A stretch of DNA of 64,000 bases from JACDCY01 sp964350145 (GCA_964350145.1 CAYGJL010000001.1:1-64000); one strand, 5' to 3'; shown: positions 22,899 to 32,358, numbered from the stretch's first letter. Numbers and translations are program-made. The notes: a model not told the origin generated them from the sequence alone.

Positions 22899-23977
22899 TC
22901 AGGGCGACGCGGCACCAGCTTTTGGCGCTACCCGGATCATGGTTCCGAGGTATTCGCGCAGGAATGGCCAAGTAGCGTTTGCCGTAATGGCGTGGCCAGC
23001 GACGTTGGGATGTCCATCTATGGCGTACATGTACGGTCGGGGATCCTCCGCTATGACGTCAATGACTCCCGGGGCAGCGTCGAACGAGATTATGCCTTCT
23101 GATTTTAGCAGATCCATTAACCAATCGTATCTGCGCCACCCGTTATTGATCACGATCAGCGGCACACCCCGAGCGTCCGTCCACGCCTTCATTCGCCGGA
23201 AAGAACGCGAGCGAGAAGCCGTTGGTGAGGCGATGTCGGGACGACAGCGTCGAGATCGGGCTTACTCGGTGCGGTCGGTTGACGCGTATTCGGTCTGACA
23301 AGGTGAGGCCTGAAGACAACGGAATGCGCGCGCCAAAAAAGGTGTCCGAGATGAGAATGCTCGAACACGAATTGCGAAGGTCGCGAGCGGGCGACATACT
23401 CTCGAAAATTCCTCGGCGACTTCCGTTTTGAGAGGACCCCCGCACTGGAATCGACAATATGGTAAAGGTCGGCAATCTCAGCGCGGCGAAAATCGTCATT
23501 GCTGACGAAGAGGATTACCGCGGCCGGCGAAACCATTTCGCCGAAATCCTCCAGAAAAGCGAGCTGATCAGCAGTGCCCATCCCGCCGGCGGCAGCATTT
23601 AAAAGAACGACCTCGCCGGTGCCGAATGTCGCGTCAATGCTGTCCTGTAGCCTGCCGACGTAGCTCGCTTCATAATTGACCAGCCAGCCGAATGTATAAG
23701 AGTCGCCGAGAACCAAGATTCGACGCTTCCCTCGGGGCGGGCTCGTTCCGCGAAGATGCGGTGGAAACCATTTATAAATTACCGACACACCGTCTGACAC
23801 ATGGCGGCTCTCGCCTTTGGATCGGTTTACCCTATAGCCGCTCGCTGTGTGTTCGAAAATGGCGCTCCGCAAATCCTTTGGCGCGACGATTCGTGCGGCG
23901 GCTTCACCGAGCGCGAGCGCCACTCCGACGGATATGAACAAAAGGGACAGGTTGGCGGCTTTGCGCTTTAACGACAA
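22899..23977 (-). pseudogene. SGNH/GDSL-type hydrolase (possible O-acetyl hydrolase/transferase), split by a frameshift
   Basis: The gene reads in two frames. The upstream part (to 23189) has an N-terminal transmembrane segment (LSLLFISVGVALALGEAAA) and SGNH block I GDSYTFGW, then NAAAGGMGTADQL. The downstream part (22899-23192) starts MKAWTDARGVPLIV and carries the block V DGHPNVAGH with the catalytic Asp/His. The parts overlap by 4 nt (ATGA at 23189-23192); one extra base near 23195 would fuse them as LSRRMKAW. The 5' start is uncertain; TTG 23977 is the latest site that keeps the membrane segment. It may be a real lesion, a sequencing error, or a reinitiated two-part protein. Confidence 0.6.
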
Positions 23978-23989
23978 GGCGTTGTCCAG

Positions 23990-25018
23990 ATGAGAGCGGG
24001 AGTTTTCACGGCGAGCGGGCGAAATGTAGAGCCTCCGACGTCGCGCGCTCGCGGGTCGGCCAATATATGCGTCGAGACGGCGCCTACGCAGCGCGTTCTC
24101 ATTACCGGCGGACGTGGCCAGTTGGCGTCGGAGGTCGTGGCAACCGCTCCGTCGCATTGGGAAATACTCGCGCTGGGCAGGGCCGAGCTCGACATCACCT
24201 CCGCCGCGACGGTCATGGCGGCGGCGGCCAGATTCCGTCCGTCATTGGTGATCAACACGGCAGCCTACACCGCAGTCGATCGCGCGGAGAGCGAATCGGC
24301 GGAGGCATTTGCGTTAAACGAGGCGGGACCTGCTAATCTCGTTGCGGCTGCTGAAGCGAATGGGTTTCGCCTCATGCACATCTCCACCGACTTTGTCTTC
24401 GACGGCAATCGACCTAGCCGCACCCCGTACCGCGCCGACGACATTACGGCCCCGTTGGGGATTTACGGCGTCAGCAAACTGGCAGGAGAGCGCCGGGTAA
24501 TTGAGTCCGAGCTCCCTGGTGCTCTGGTAGTAAGGACAGCCTGGTTGTATGCCGCCAGAGGCAGGAACTTTGTCCTCACGATCCTTCGCGCGTTGCGGGA
24601 GCGGGACAGATTGAGTGTAGTGGCGGATCAGGTGGGCTCTCCGACGTGGGCGAGGTCATTGGCCGAAACGCTATGGAAGTTGGCCGGGGACCACGAGGCA
24701 AGTGGTGTATTTCATTGGGTCGATGGTGGGGAGACCACATGGTACGACTTCGCCGTTGCGATCCAGGAGGAAGCGTTGGAACTGGGGCTGCTCGACGCGC
24801 CTATTTCAATCGAGCCCGTGACTACCGGTGACTACCCGCAGGCTGCGACGCGGCCGGCATATAGTGCGCTTGATTGCTCTGAGACAGTCGGGAGGCTCGG
24901 CCACCACCAACTACCCTGGCGGGAGAATTTGCGGACGATGCTGCGTGAGATTGATGACCTGAGGTCGGGCGGACCCGCCGTGGGTCCCGGTCGCCAAATC
25001 CGAGGAAGGAATGACTGA
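23990..25018 (+). CDS. dTDP-4-dehydrorhamnose reductase-like SDR (RmlD family)
   Basis: This encodes 342 aa. The Rossmann motif VLITGGRGQLASEV begins near residue 36, HISTDFVFDG near 138, and the catalytic YGVSKLAGE (YxxxK) near 163. RmlD makes dTDP-L-rhamnose from the 4-keto precursor. No rmlA, rmlB or rmlC is present in this window. A second RmlD-like gene lies at 49906. The first ~33 residues are not part of the fold, and no later in-frame start is obvious. It is the first gene of the long plus-strand operon and diverges from the SGNH gene by 12 nt. Confidence 0.85.
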   Translation: MRAGVFTASGRNVEPPTSRARGSANICVETAPTQRVLITGGRGQLASEVVATAPSHWEILALGRAELDITSAATVMAAAARFRPSLVINTAAYTAVDRAESESAEAFALNEAGPANLVAAAEANGFRLMHISTDFVFDGNRPSRTPYRADDITAPLGIYGVSKLAGERRVIESELPGALVVRTAWLYAARGRNFVLTILRALRERDRLSVVADQVGSPTWARSLAETLWKLAGDHEASGVFHWVDGGETTWYDFAVAIQEEALELGLLDAPISIEPVTTGDYPQAATRPAYSALDCSETVGRLGHHQLPWRENLRTMLREIDDLRSGGPAVGPGRQIRGRND

Positions 25019-26066
25019 ACTCGAGCGGGAGGATAAGGAAGTCTCGTTGTTCGCGCTGGGAACGAGGCTGCTGACGAACCGATGGCGTCTCGTCGCCTGG
25101 ATGCTTGCTGGCGCGGTGATAGGAATCCTGTCGGTCGCCAACAAGCCGGTATTGTACACGGCCTCGGCGTCGTTCGTACCGCAGGGACAGGCGGACGCCT
25201 CTGGCGGGGGTTTGGCGCGGTTTGCCGGCGAGTTCGGCGTGACCTTGCCTGGCTCCGGGCAGACGCAGTCTTCCGAGTTTTACACGATGCTTCTGCACTC
25301 GCGTGCGGTGCTCAACGAAATTGCGAACGACACGATCACCGTTCCCGAGTTGGCGGGACAGAAACGAACCGTCTTTCAGCTGTTCGGCGTCGAAGGGGGC
25401 TCAGCCGCGAGCCGGGAAGAGCAGGCCGTGGCGGCGCTGAGGGGCGTCATCAAGCCGTCGGTGACAAGGACTACAGGCGTGGTTCACGTCACGGTCGGAA
25501 CCCGTTGGCCGAGCGTCTCTCTGGCTATTGCGACGCGCCTCGTTCAGGGCGTCAACGACTACAACCAGCGGACGCGTCAGGGGCAGGCGGTATCCGAGCG
25601 CAAATTTGTCGAGGGGAGACTGGCTGTCGCTGGCTTCAACCTTCGCGTGGCGGAGGATCGCCTGCAGCGATTCCTGAGCACCAATCGGGAATTTGCACGG
25701 TCACCGGAGCTGACATTTCAACACGAGCGCCTTCAGCGGGACCTGGTGTTCCAACAGCAGCTTTTCACCTCGTTGACGCAGGGGCTCGAAGAGGCTCGCA
25801 TTCGCGAGGTGCGTGACATGCCGGTCGTAAGTGTAGTAGAGGCGCCGTTTGTCTCGACGAATCCTGAAGGGAAGGGGCGCCGTACCCGCGCGCTTCTTGG
25901 ATTTGCGATAGGGGGCTTTGTCGGAATTCTCGTGACGTTGATCGGCGCGGTCATGGCACACTACAAGAAAGAATCGGATCCCGAGGCGACTGAATTTCTC
26001 GGCGTTCTCGGTGACGCGAAGCGCGACATTCTTTGGCCGGTGCGGTGGTTGCGCCGCAGATCTTGA
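25011..26066 (+). CDS. Wzz-type polysaccharide chain-length determinant
   Basis: This encodes 351 aa. It has a cytoplasmic N-terminus, TM1 at residues ~27-45, a long periplasmic coiled region (~46-290) and TM2 at ~295-318, with the family's Pro/Gly-rich approach to TM2 (VEAPFVSTNPEGKGRRTRALL, trimmed). No BY-kinase domain or Tyr cluster follows. It sets glycan length together with a Wzy polymerase, which I do not see in this window. It overlaps the previous gene by 8 nt. Confidence 0.85.
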   Translation: MTELEREDKEVSLFALGTRLLTNRWRLVAWMLAGAVIGILSVANKPVLYTASASFVPQGQADASGGGLARFAGEFGVTLPGSGQTQSSEFYTMLLHSRAVLNEIANDTITVPELAGQKRTVFQLFGVEGGSAASREEQAVAALRGVIKPSVTRTTGVVHVTVGTRWPSVSLAIATRLVQGVNDYNQRTRQGQAVSERKFVEGRLAVAGFNLRVAEDRLQRFLSTNREFARSPELTFQHERLQRDLVFQQQLFTSLTQGLEEARIREVRDMPVVSVVEAPFVSTNPEGKGRRTRALLGFAIGGFVGILVTLIGAVMAHYKKESDPEATEFLGVLGDAKRDILWPVRWLRRRS

Positions 26067-27070
26067 AAGTTCTCGTTACGGGCGCGGCCGGCTTCATCGG
26101 CTCCGCCTTGTGCATCAGGCTCCTGGCGCGCGGCGACCATGTCGTCGGCTTCGACAACCATAACGACTATTACGACCCGTCGATCAAGGAGGCGAGGCTG
26201 GCGCGGCACGCCGACCACGCGAACTACACGCACATTCGCGGCGACCTCGCTGACCGCGCCGCCGTCGATGATGCCTTTGCGCGGCATGCCCCCGCCCGCG
26301 TGGTTCATCTCGCCGCCCAGGCCGGTGTCCGGTATTCGATGGAAAATCCGCTCGCCTATATCCACAGCAATCTCGTCGGATTCGGCCATATCCTCGAGGC
26401 CTGTCGTCACGGGGCCGTCGAGCACCTCGTTTACGCCAGCAGCTCCAGCGTTTACGGCGCGAACACCGCGATGCCGTTTTCGGTTCACCACAACATCGAC
26501 CATCCCCTCAGCCTGTACGCTGCAACCAAGAAGGCCAACGAGTTGATGGCGCACACCTACAGCCACTTGTACCGCCTGCCGACTACGGGCTTGCGGTTCT
26601 TCACGGTCTACGGGCCGTGGGGCAGGCCGGACATGGCACTTTTTAAGTTCACCAAGGCCATTCTCGCTGGCGAAGCGATTCCCGTTTTTAACCAGGGGAA
26701 ACACAGGCGCGACTTCACGTACATCGACGACATCGTCGAAGGCGTGGTGCGCGTTCTCGACAAGCCGGCCGCGCCGAACCCCGATTGGAGCAGCGACCTG
26801 CCCGATCCCGGATCGAGTTTGGCCCCATGGCGGGTTTACAACATCGGCAACAACAGTCCTGTCGAGCTGATGGATTTCATCTCGGCGCTCGAGGCGGCGT
26901 TGGGCCGGACGGCGACGAAAGAGTTCCTTCCACTTCAACCCGGCGACGTTCCCGAAACCTATGCCGACGTCGGTGATCTTGTCCGCGACATGGGTTACCA
27001 GCCGGCAACGCGAGTGGAAGACGGAGTAGCACGCTTCGTCGCCTGGTACCGCGATTACTTCCGCGCATAA
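26063..27070 (+). CDS. UDP-glucuronate 4-epimerase (NAD-dependent SDR)
   Basis: This encodes 335 aa from TTG 26063, which overlaps the previous stop (TTGA) and places MKVLVTGAAGFIGS at the N-terminus; an upstream TTG at 26033 adds ten residues. The NDYYDPSIKEARL segment is characteristic of the GAE/CapI family. SSSSVYG and YAATKKANE give the catalytic Ser, Tyr and Lys. It converts UDP-GlcA to UDP-GalA for the glycan. The assignment within extended SDRs is good but not certain. Confidence 0.85.
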   Translation: MKVLVTGAAGFIGSALCIRLLARGDHVVGFDNHNDYYDPSIKEARLARHADHANYTHIRGDLADRAAVDDAFARHAPARVVHLAAQAGVRYSMENPLAYIHSNLVGFGHILEACRHGAVEHLVYASSSSVYGANTAMPFSVHHNIDHPLSLYAATKKANELMAHTYSHLYRLPTTGLRFFTVYGPWGRPDMALFKFTKAILAGEAIPVFNQGKHRRDFTYIDDIVEGVVRVLDKPAAPNPDWSSDLPDPGSSLAPWRVYNIGNNSPVELMDFISALEAALGRTATKEFLPLQPGDVPETYADVGDLVRDMGYQPATRVEDGVARFVAWYRDYFRA

Positions 27071-27083
27071 CAAACAACATTCC

Positions 27084-28115
27084 ATGAACAGATTTTCGAA
27101 TTCGGTCTCCTCGGGCCGGTGCTACGTCATCGCCGAAGCGGGCCTCAACCACAACGGCTCGCTGGATATGGCCATGCGTCTGATCGACGTGGCGTCGGTC
27201 GCGGGCGTGGACGCGGTGAAATTCCAGAAGCGGACAGTGGACAAGCTCGCCATCGGGTCGGTGCTCGATGCCCCCGACGACCGGTTTCCGGAGTTCGGCA
27301 AGACCTACAGGGAGATACGCGAGCATCTCGAGTTCACTCTCGACGAGTACCGTGCTCTCAAGGCCTACTCCGAGGCGAAGGGGCTGGATTTCCTCGTCAC
27401 CGCATTCGACACGGAGGCGGTTGATTTCCTCGAGGAGCTCGGCATCGATGTGTACAAACTGGCGAGCCATAGCCTCACAAACCCCGAGCTTCTCGATTAC
27501 ATCGCGCGGCTTCCCAAGACCGTGATCCTGTCTACGGGTATGGCGGAACTCGGCGAAATCGACGCGGCCGTGGCCGCGTTCAGCCAGCGCGAGGCAACTC
27601 TGGCGTTGATGCACTGCGTCTCGGCGTACCCGACACCGCCCGCTGAGTGCAACCTCTCGATGATGGGCGTTCTCGCGGATCGTTACGGGCTCACGGTCGG
27701 ATATTCGGGTCACGAGCTCGGGTACGTGCCGACGCTTGTCGCCGTGGTCATGGGCGCGGCGTTGATCGAAAGGCATTTCACGCTCGACAAGACGCTGCCC
27801 GGCTTCGACCACAAGATGTCACTCTCTCCGGACGAGCTGATCGCGATGGTCCGCGACATCCGCCAGATCCCGGCCATCAAGGGCGCGGGTCGCAAGGCGG
27901 TAAGCGACACCGAGTGGATCACGCGCCGGAAGTACCACGTGTCGATGGCCTCGGCCGCGGCAATTCCCGCGGGTGCGGTGCTCACCGCGGAAATGGTCAC
28001 GTGGCGCAATCCTGGAACCGGGATACCGGCCAAGGATGCGCATACGGTCCTTGGCAGGCGCGCCAAGTCCAGCATCGGAGCCGACCAACTGCTCTCCGCG
28101 GACATGTTCGAATGA
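27084..28115 (+). CDS. neuB: NeuB-family nonulosonate synthase, module 1
   Basis: This encodes 343 aa. The TIM-barrel NeuB part has YVIAEAGLNHNGSLDMAMRLI at the N-terminus, LSTGMAELGEID, HCVSAYPTPPAECNL and ERHFTLDKTLPGFDHKMSL. A C-terminal SAF/antifreeze-like domain (RRKYHVSMASAAAIPAGAVL, trimmed) spans residues ~275-343. It condenses phosphoenolpyruvate with a hexosamine-type aldehyde to give a 9-carbon keto acid. It differs clearly from the second NeuB at 57144, so the substrate is probably different. Confidence 0.9.
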   Translation: MNRFSNSVSSGRCYVIAEAGLNHNGSLDMAMRLIDVASVAGVDAVKFQKRTVDKLAIGSVLDAPDDRFPEFGKTYREIREHLEFTLDEYRALKAYSEAKGLDFLVTAFDTEAVDFLEELGIDVYKLASHSLTNPELLDYIARLPKTVILSTGMAELGEIDAAVAAFSQREATLALMHCVSAYPTPPAECNLSMMGVLADRYGLTVGYSGHELGYVPTLVAVVMGAALIERHFTLDKTLPGFDHKMSLSPDELIAMVRDIRQIPAIKGAGRKAVSDTEWITRRKYHVSMASAAAIPAGAVLTAEMVTWRNPGTGIPAKDAHTVLGRRAKSSIGADQLLSADMFE

Positions 28116-29491
28116 CGGCCGCCGCCCCGGAAATCTCCATCATCATCCGGACAAAGAACGAGGAGCGCTGGATCGGGCACTGTCTCGCGATGGTGCAGAA
28201 GCAGGATCGATCGGATTTCGAGGTAATCCTCGTTGACAACGCCAGCACCGACGACACGGTCAAGGTCGCGCGCCGGTACCCGCTCGCCGCTGCGTTGAAC
28301 ATCGACAAGTTCCTGCCGGGGCAAGCGCTGAATGAAGGGATTCGCGCGTCCCGCGGCCGGTTCATCGTCTGCCTGTCCGCGCACTGCATTCCCAAAGCCA
28401 CGGATTGGCTTTCCTGCCTGCGGCGAAACTTCGAGGGCGACGAGATGCTGGCCGGGGTTTACGGGCGCCAGCTTCCGCTCAGCTTTACGGAAGCCCTCGA
28501 CAAGCGCGACCTGCTGATCGTCTTCGGGCAGGATCGGCGCGTCCAGATCAAAGACTACTTCTTCCATAACGCCAACAGCATGGTGCGCCGCGAGGTCTGG
28601 GATCGTTTCCCCTTTGATGAAGAGGTCACCAACATCGAAGACCGGGTGTGGGGCAAGGCCGTCACCCACGCGGGGTATCATTTGGTGTACGACCCCGACG
28701 CCGCGGTTTATCACCATCACGGACTGCATCAGGGAAACGCTCCCCAGCGAGCCAAGGGTGTAGTGTCGATCATCGAGCGGATCGACGAAGATGTGGTGAA
28801 CGACCTGCCGCTCTCCCTTCGCCCTGAGCACGCCCACATCGTCGCCGTGATTCCGGTACAGGGCGGCGTGGAGCCCGGATCGCATTCACACCGGCTCCTC
28901 ATGGATGCGATCGCTGCCGTCAAGAGAGCCCGTTACGTCAACGATGCCTATTTGGTCGCGCCCGCGTCGCTCGACCTCGGGGACGTGGAGGTCCGGCACA
29001 TCGATCGCAACTCGATTCCCGGTGTCGATTCGCTCGGCGTGGACGGAGTGTTGCAGCGCAGTCTCCAGTTGATCGAACAGGCCGGCGATTTCCCGGAAGC
29101 GGTTCTGTATGTCAACTACGATTATCTCCACCGGCCAGCGGGTCTGTTCGACGAGTTGATTCGCGATGCCCAGTACAAGGGTTACGACACTGTATTCCCG
29201 GGATATTCCGACTACGGGCATTACTGGGTCCGCGCGGGGGACGCCGAATACCACCAGACGGACGCATCGCTGAAGGCGCGGTCGGAGCGCGAGCCGGTAT
29301 TTCGAGCGCTATACGGTCTCGGCTGCGTTACTTCCGCTTCGATGGTTCGCGCCGGAAAGCTCGTCGGCGGTAGGGTAGGCATCCTTCCCATCAACGATTT
29401 CAAGTACACGATGCGGTTGAAGGACTCCGGCGCCGCCGAGTTGCCCGCGCTGGAGGGGAGAGCGGATCGTCCCGGCAGTCATGCCCGCTGA
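28112..29491 (+). CDS. GT2 glycosyltransferase fused to a degenerate cytidylyltransferase-like domain
   Basis: This encodes 459 aa from ATG 28112 (ATGA overlap with neuB). Residues 1-~225 are a GT-A family 2 domain: ISIIIRTKNEERWIGHCL, VDNASTDDT, and the later FHNANSMVRREVW and EDRVWGK. Residues ~235-455 (VAVIPVQGGVEPGSHSHRLLMDAI and on) follow the fold order of NeuA-type cytidylyltransferases, but the signature RGGSKG..RKN is replaced by QGGVEPGSHSH. The second domain is probably catalytically dead and may be structural or substrate-binding. The genuine NeuA-like gene follows directly. Confidence 0.75.
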   Translation: MTAAAPEISIIIRTKNEERWIGHCLAMVQKQDRSDFEVILVDNASTDDTVKVARRYPLAAALNIDKFLPGQALNEGIRASRGRFIVCLSAHCIPKATDWLSCLRRNFEGDEMLAGVYGRQLPLSFTEALDKRDLLIVFGQDRRVQIKDYFFHNANSMVRREVWDRFPFDEEVTNIEDRVWGKAVTHAGYHLVYDPDAAVYHHHGLHQGNAPQRAKGVVSIIERIDEDVVNDLPLSLRPEHAHIVAVIPVQGGVEPGSHSHRLLMDAIAAVKRARYVNDAYLVAPASLDLGDVEVRHIDRNSIPGVDSLGVDGVLQRSLQLIEQAGDFPEAVLYVNYDYLHRPAGLFDELIRDAQYKGYDTVFPGYSDYGHYWVRAGDAEYHQTDASLKARSEREPVFRALYGLGCVTSASMVRAGKLVGGRVGILPINDFKYTMRLKDSGAAELPALEGRADRPGSHAR

Positions 29492-30263
29492 GGCCGTCGC
29501 GCCCCGCGTCCTCGGCGTGGTGCTGGCGCGCGGCGGATCGAAGGGCGTTCCACGGAAGAACATTCGCATCGTCGATGGTCATCCACTTATCGCCTACACG
29601 ATCGTGGAAGCGCTTCGCTGCCCGCTGATCGACAGATTGATCGTCTCCTCGGAGGACGCGGAGATCAGGCGGGTCGCGATTGAGTACGGCGCCGAGGCGC
29701 CCTTTCGCCGGCCGCCGGAGCTGGCGGTCGATACTGCGCGGTCCGTTGACTGCGACAGGCACGCCGTCGAGTGGGCGGAGAGGGACGAGAGCCGCGCGTA
29801 TGACTACGTGGTCGATCTACCGTGCACCAACCCAATGCGCACTTCGACGGACATCGAGGCGGCGCTGCGAAAGATCATCGAGACCGGAGCAGACTCGGTG
29901 ATCGGCGTCGCCAGAATCGACGATCATCACCCGATCCGAATCAAGAAGATTGTTGACGATCGAATCCAGGATTTTTGCCTGAAAGAAATTCCCGAGACCA
30001 GACGACAGGACCTGAAGCCGGACGCATACATCAGAAACGGCTCGATCTACGCGGCACGCCGGGACCTGATCGTGAATGGGATTCGGTACGGCACGACGGA
30101 GTCGAGGCCGTACATAATGCCCCCTGAACGGAGCGTAAACGTCGATTCGGAGCTGGATCTCCTCCTAGCGGAGCTCATGCTGCAGCGCGCGGCGCGCGAC
30201 TATGTCAGGCCGGTGCGCTCGCGAGCGGAAGCCCAGGCGATTCTGGATGCGTCCGGCGAATGA
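29481..30263 (+). CDS. neuA: CMP-nonulosonate synthetase (NeuA family), module 1
   Basis: This encodes 260 aa. VVLARGGSKGVPRKNIRIVDGHPLI (split) is the CTP-binding signature at residues ~12-36. IVSSEDAEI, DLPCTNPMRTSTDIEAAL and the NVDSELDLLLAE end fit the family. It activates the keto acid made by NeuB as the CMP-sugar donor. It overlaps the GT2 fusion by 11 nt and the oxidoreductase by 4 nt. Confidence 0.9.
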   Translation: MPAEAVAPRVLGVVLARGGSKGVPRKNIRIVDGHPLIAYTIVEALRCPLIDRLIVSSEDAEIRRVAIEYGAEAPFRRPPELAVDTARSVDCDRHAVEWAERDESRAYDYVVDLPCTNPMRTSTDIEAALRKIIETGADSVIGVARIDDHHPIRIKKIVDDRIQDFCLKEIPETRRQDLKPDAYIRNGSIYAARRDLIVNGIRYGTTESRPYIMPPERSVNVDSELDLLLAELMLQRAARDYVRPVRSRAEAQAILDASGE

Positions 30264-31303
30264 GCACGACCCCAGGCGTTGGGATAGCGGGAAGCGGGTT
30301 CGGCGTGCGGGTGGTGCTTCCTTGCCTCCGCGCGGCCGGCTTTGACGTTCGCACGGTGTGCAGCAGGACTCCTGCCCGTATTGAGGCGGAATCGCGCGCG
30401 CACGGCGTAACCCTGGTCACGTCCGATTATGGCGCGATGCTCGCGGACCCGGCGATCGATTTGGTTTGCGTCGCGACGTATCCGGCGCTGCACGCTGAGA
30501 TGGCCATCGCGGCGCTCGAGGCGGGCAAGCATCTCCTGTGCGAGAAGCCGCTGGCGCCGACTGCGCCTGAAGCGATGCGGATTGCCGAAGCGGCGCGCGG
30601 CCGCCGGGTGGTGGCCGCCGTCGATCATGAGCTGAGATTTCATCCCAACTTCGTCCGCACGAGGCACTCGATCGCGAACGGAGAGATCGGCGCGGTGCGG
30701 CACGTCGAACTGAGATATGCAAGCGCGGTGCGGGTCGATCCGACTCTCCCCTGGACCTGGTGGGCTGATGCTTCGGCCGGCGGCGGACAGCTGAACGCGT
30801 TGGGCTCGCACATGGTTGATGCGCTGACTTGGTGGCTCGATGACGCGGTGGTCGGATCGCAGGGAACGCTCGCCACGTTCGCGGGGACGCGGCCCGTTTC
30901 AGGCGGCGGCTCCGCCGCGGTTACCGCCGACGAGTTTGCATCGTTTCAGCTTCGCTTTTCGCGGGGCGCCGTCGCTTCCGTTGTTGTCAGCGCGGTTGAT
31001 CCGACCGACAGCGGGTTGCGCGTCGAAGTCGTGGGCGAGCGGGGCCGGCTGTCGCTGGACGGTTTCGATTCGCTATCGCTGGCGACCGATCATGCGCCGC
31101 CGCGCGACATATCCGTCGAGGACGACCTTTTGGGAATTGATGCGATCGGCTTGAACGGATGGCGCACGTCACTCGTCCGCTACGGCCAACACCTTATAGG
31201 CTGTATTCGCGACGACCTCCCTTTTCTTGGGGCCACACTCGAGGACGGCGTTGAAACACAGCGCGTCCTCGACGCGGTCAGGTCCCGGGACGGGTTGAAG
31301 TGA
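30260..31303 (+). CDS. Gfo/Idh/MocA family oxidoreductase, module 1
   Basis: This encodes 347 aa. The N-terminal Rossmann domain begins VGIAGSGFGVRVVLPCLRA; CEKPLAPTAPEAMR carries the conserved EKP. The C-terminal domain is the typical beta-sheet dimerisation half. The family oxidises or reduces sugar hydroxyls with NAD(P). Its position directly after neuB/neuA suggests it modifies the nonulosonate or its precursor. Confidence 0.85.
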   Translation: MSTTPGVGIAGSGFGVRVVLPCLRAAGFDVRTVCSRTPARIEAESRAHGVTLVTSDYGAMLADPAIDLVCVATYPALHAEMAIAALEAGKHLLCEKPLAPTAPEAMRIAEAARGRRVVAAVDHELRFHPNFVRTRHSIANGEIGAVRHVELRYASAVRVDPTLPWTWWADASAGGGQLNALGSHMVDALTWWLDDAVVGSQGTLATFAGTRPVSGGGSAAVTADEFASFQLRFSRGAVASVVVSAVDPTDSGLRVEVVGERGRLSLDGFDSLSLATDHAPPRDISVEDDLLGIDAIGLNGWRTSLVRYGQHLIGCIRDDLPFLGATLEDGVETQRVLDAVRSRDGLK

Positions 31304-32358
31304 GGATTTCGGCGGGGGCACTGCAAGCGTTCGTCGCGGAACTGTTCGCGCGTCAGGGCGCCATGCCTGACGAGGCGCTGGAAGTTGCCCAGCACCTCGT
31401 GGGCTCCAACCTCGCGGGGCACGATTCGCATGGCGTCATGCGCGCACCGTGGTACATGGAGAAGATCGACAAGGGCGAGATCGTGCCGGGCGCTCCGATA
31501 ACTGTGGAGCGGGAGTCGGCGACGACGGCCGTAGTGAGTGGTCACTGGGGGTTCGGCCAGCCGATAGCGCGACGCGGAATGGAGTTGGCGATCGAGAAGG
31601 CTTCCGCCCATGACCTCGGATGCGTGACTGTGCGCGAGTGCAACCACATGGGCCGGCTCGGCGCGTACACCACTCTGGCATCGTCGCGCGGCTTCGTCGG
31701 AATCGGAATGGCCAATCTCCATGGAACCAGCCATTGCGTGGCGCCCTTCGGGGGAATCGACCGCAAGCTGCCGACGAATCCGATCTCGATAGCGTTTCGT
31801 CGCGGCGAGACGCCGGACTTTCTGCTCGACATGACGTCGAGCATCGTCGCTGAAGGAAAGCTTAAGCTGCGCCTCAATCGCGGTGAGCCATTACCGGATG
31901 GATGGGCGATAGACAGCGAGGGACTGCCTGCATCCAAGCCGGCTCAATTCTACGACGAGCCGCGGGGCGCCATCCTCCCGCTCGGCGGGCCGATGGGCCA
32001 TAAAGGGTTCGGACTGTCGCTGGCGATCGATGCGTTGAGCGGGGCGCTGTCGGGCGCTGACTGCTCCAACCCGCGAAGTGGCCGCCACGGCAACGCGTGT
32101 CTTTTCCTGGCGATCAGGATCGAGGCGTTCTGCCCCCTCGCCGAGTTCGAGGCGAAAGTCCGGGAGCTGATGGCGCACGTGCAGAGCGCTCGGCCCATGC
32201 CGGGAGTCGACGGCATCATGGTGCCGGGCGAGCCCGAACATCGATCGGCGCAGGCGGGCGAGCGCGACGGCGTGCTCGTCGATGACATGACCTGGACGGC
32301 ACTGCGAGAGCGAGCCGGACGCGCCGGTGTTCACGCGCCGGAGCCGCTCCAGCCATGA
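31300..32358 (+). CDS. Ldh2/malate-lactate dehydrogenase type oxidoreductase
   Basis: This encodes 352 aa from GTG 31300 (GTGA overlap). NLAGHDSHGVMRAPWYME, CNHMGRLGAYTTLAS, PTNPISIAFR and GGPMGHKGFGLSLAIDALSG are signatures of the Ldh_2 family (PF02615; malate, ureidoglycolate and 2,3-diketogulonate dehydrogenases). Such a 2-oxo/2-hydroxyacid dehydrogenase is unusual in a polysaccharide operon. It may act on the keto acid of a nonulosonate or on a precursor. Confidence 0.85.
   Translation: MRISAGALQAFVAELFARQGAMPDEALEVAQHLVGSNLAGHDSHGVMRAPWYMEKIDKGEIVPGAPITVERESATTAVVSGHWGFGQPIARRGMELAIEKASAHDLGCVTVRECNHMGRLGAYTTLASSRGFVGIGMANLHGTSHCVAPFGGIDRKLPTNPISIAFRRGETPDFLLDMTSSIVAEGKLKLRLNRGEPLPDGWAIDSEGLPASKPAQFYDEPRGAILPLGGPMGHKGFGLSLAIDALSGALSGADCSNPRSGRHGNACLFLAIRIEAFCPLAEFEAKVRELMAHVQSARPMPGVDGIMVPGEPEHRSAQAGERDGVLVDDMTWTALRERAGRAGVHAPEPLQP

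Noticed and set aside
27084..28115. Assignment of the first NeuB as a Kdo-8-phosphate synthase
   Set aside because: The NeuB-type motifs and C-terminal SAF domain are present and KdsA lacks the SAF domain.
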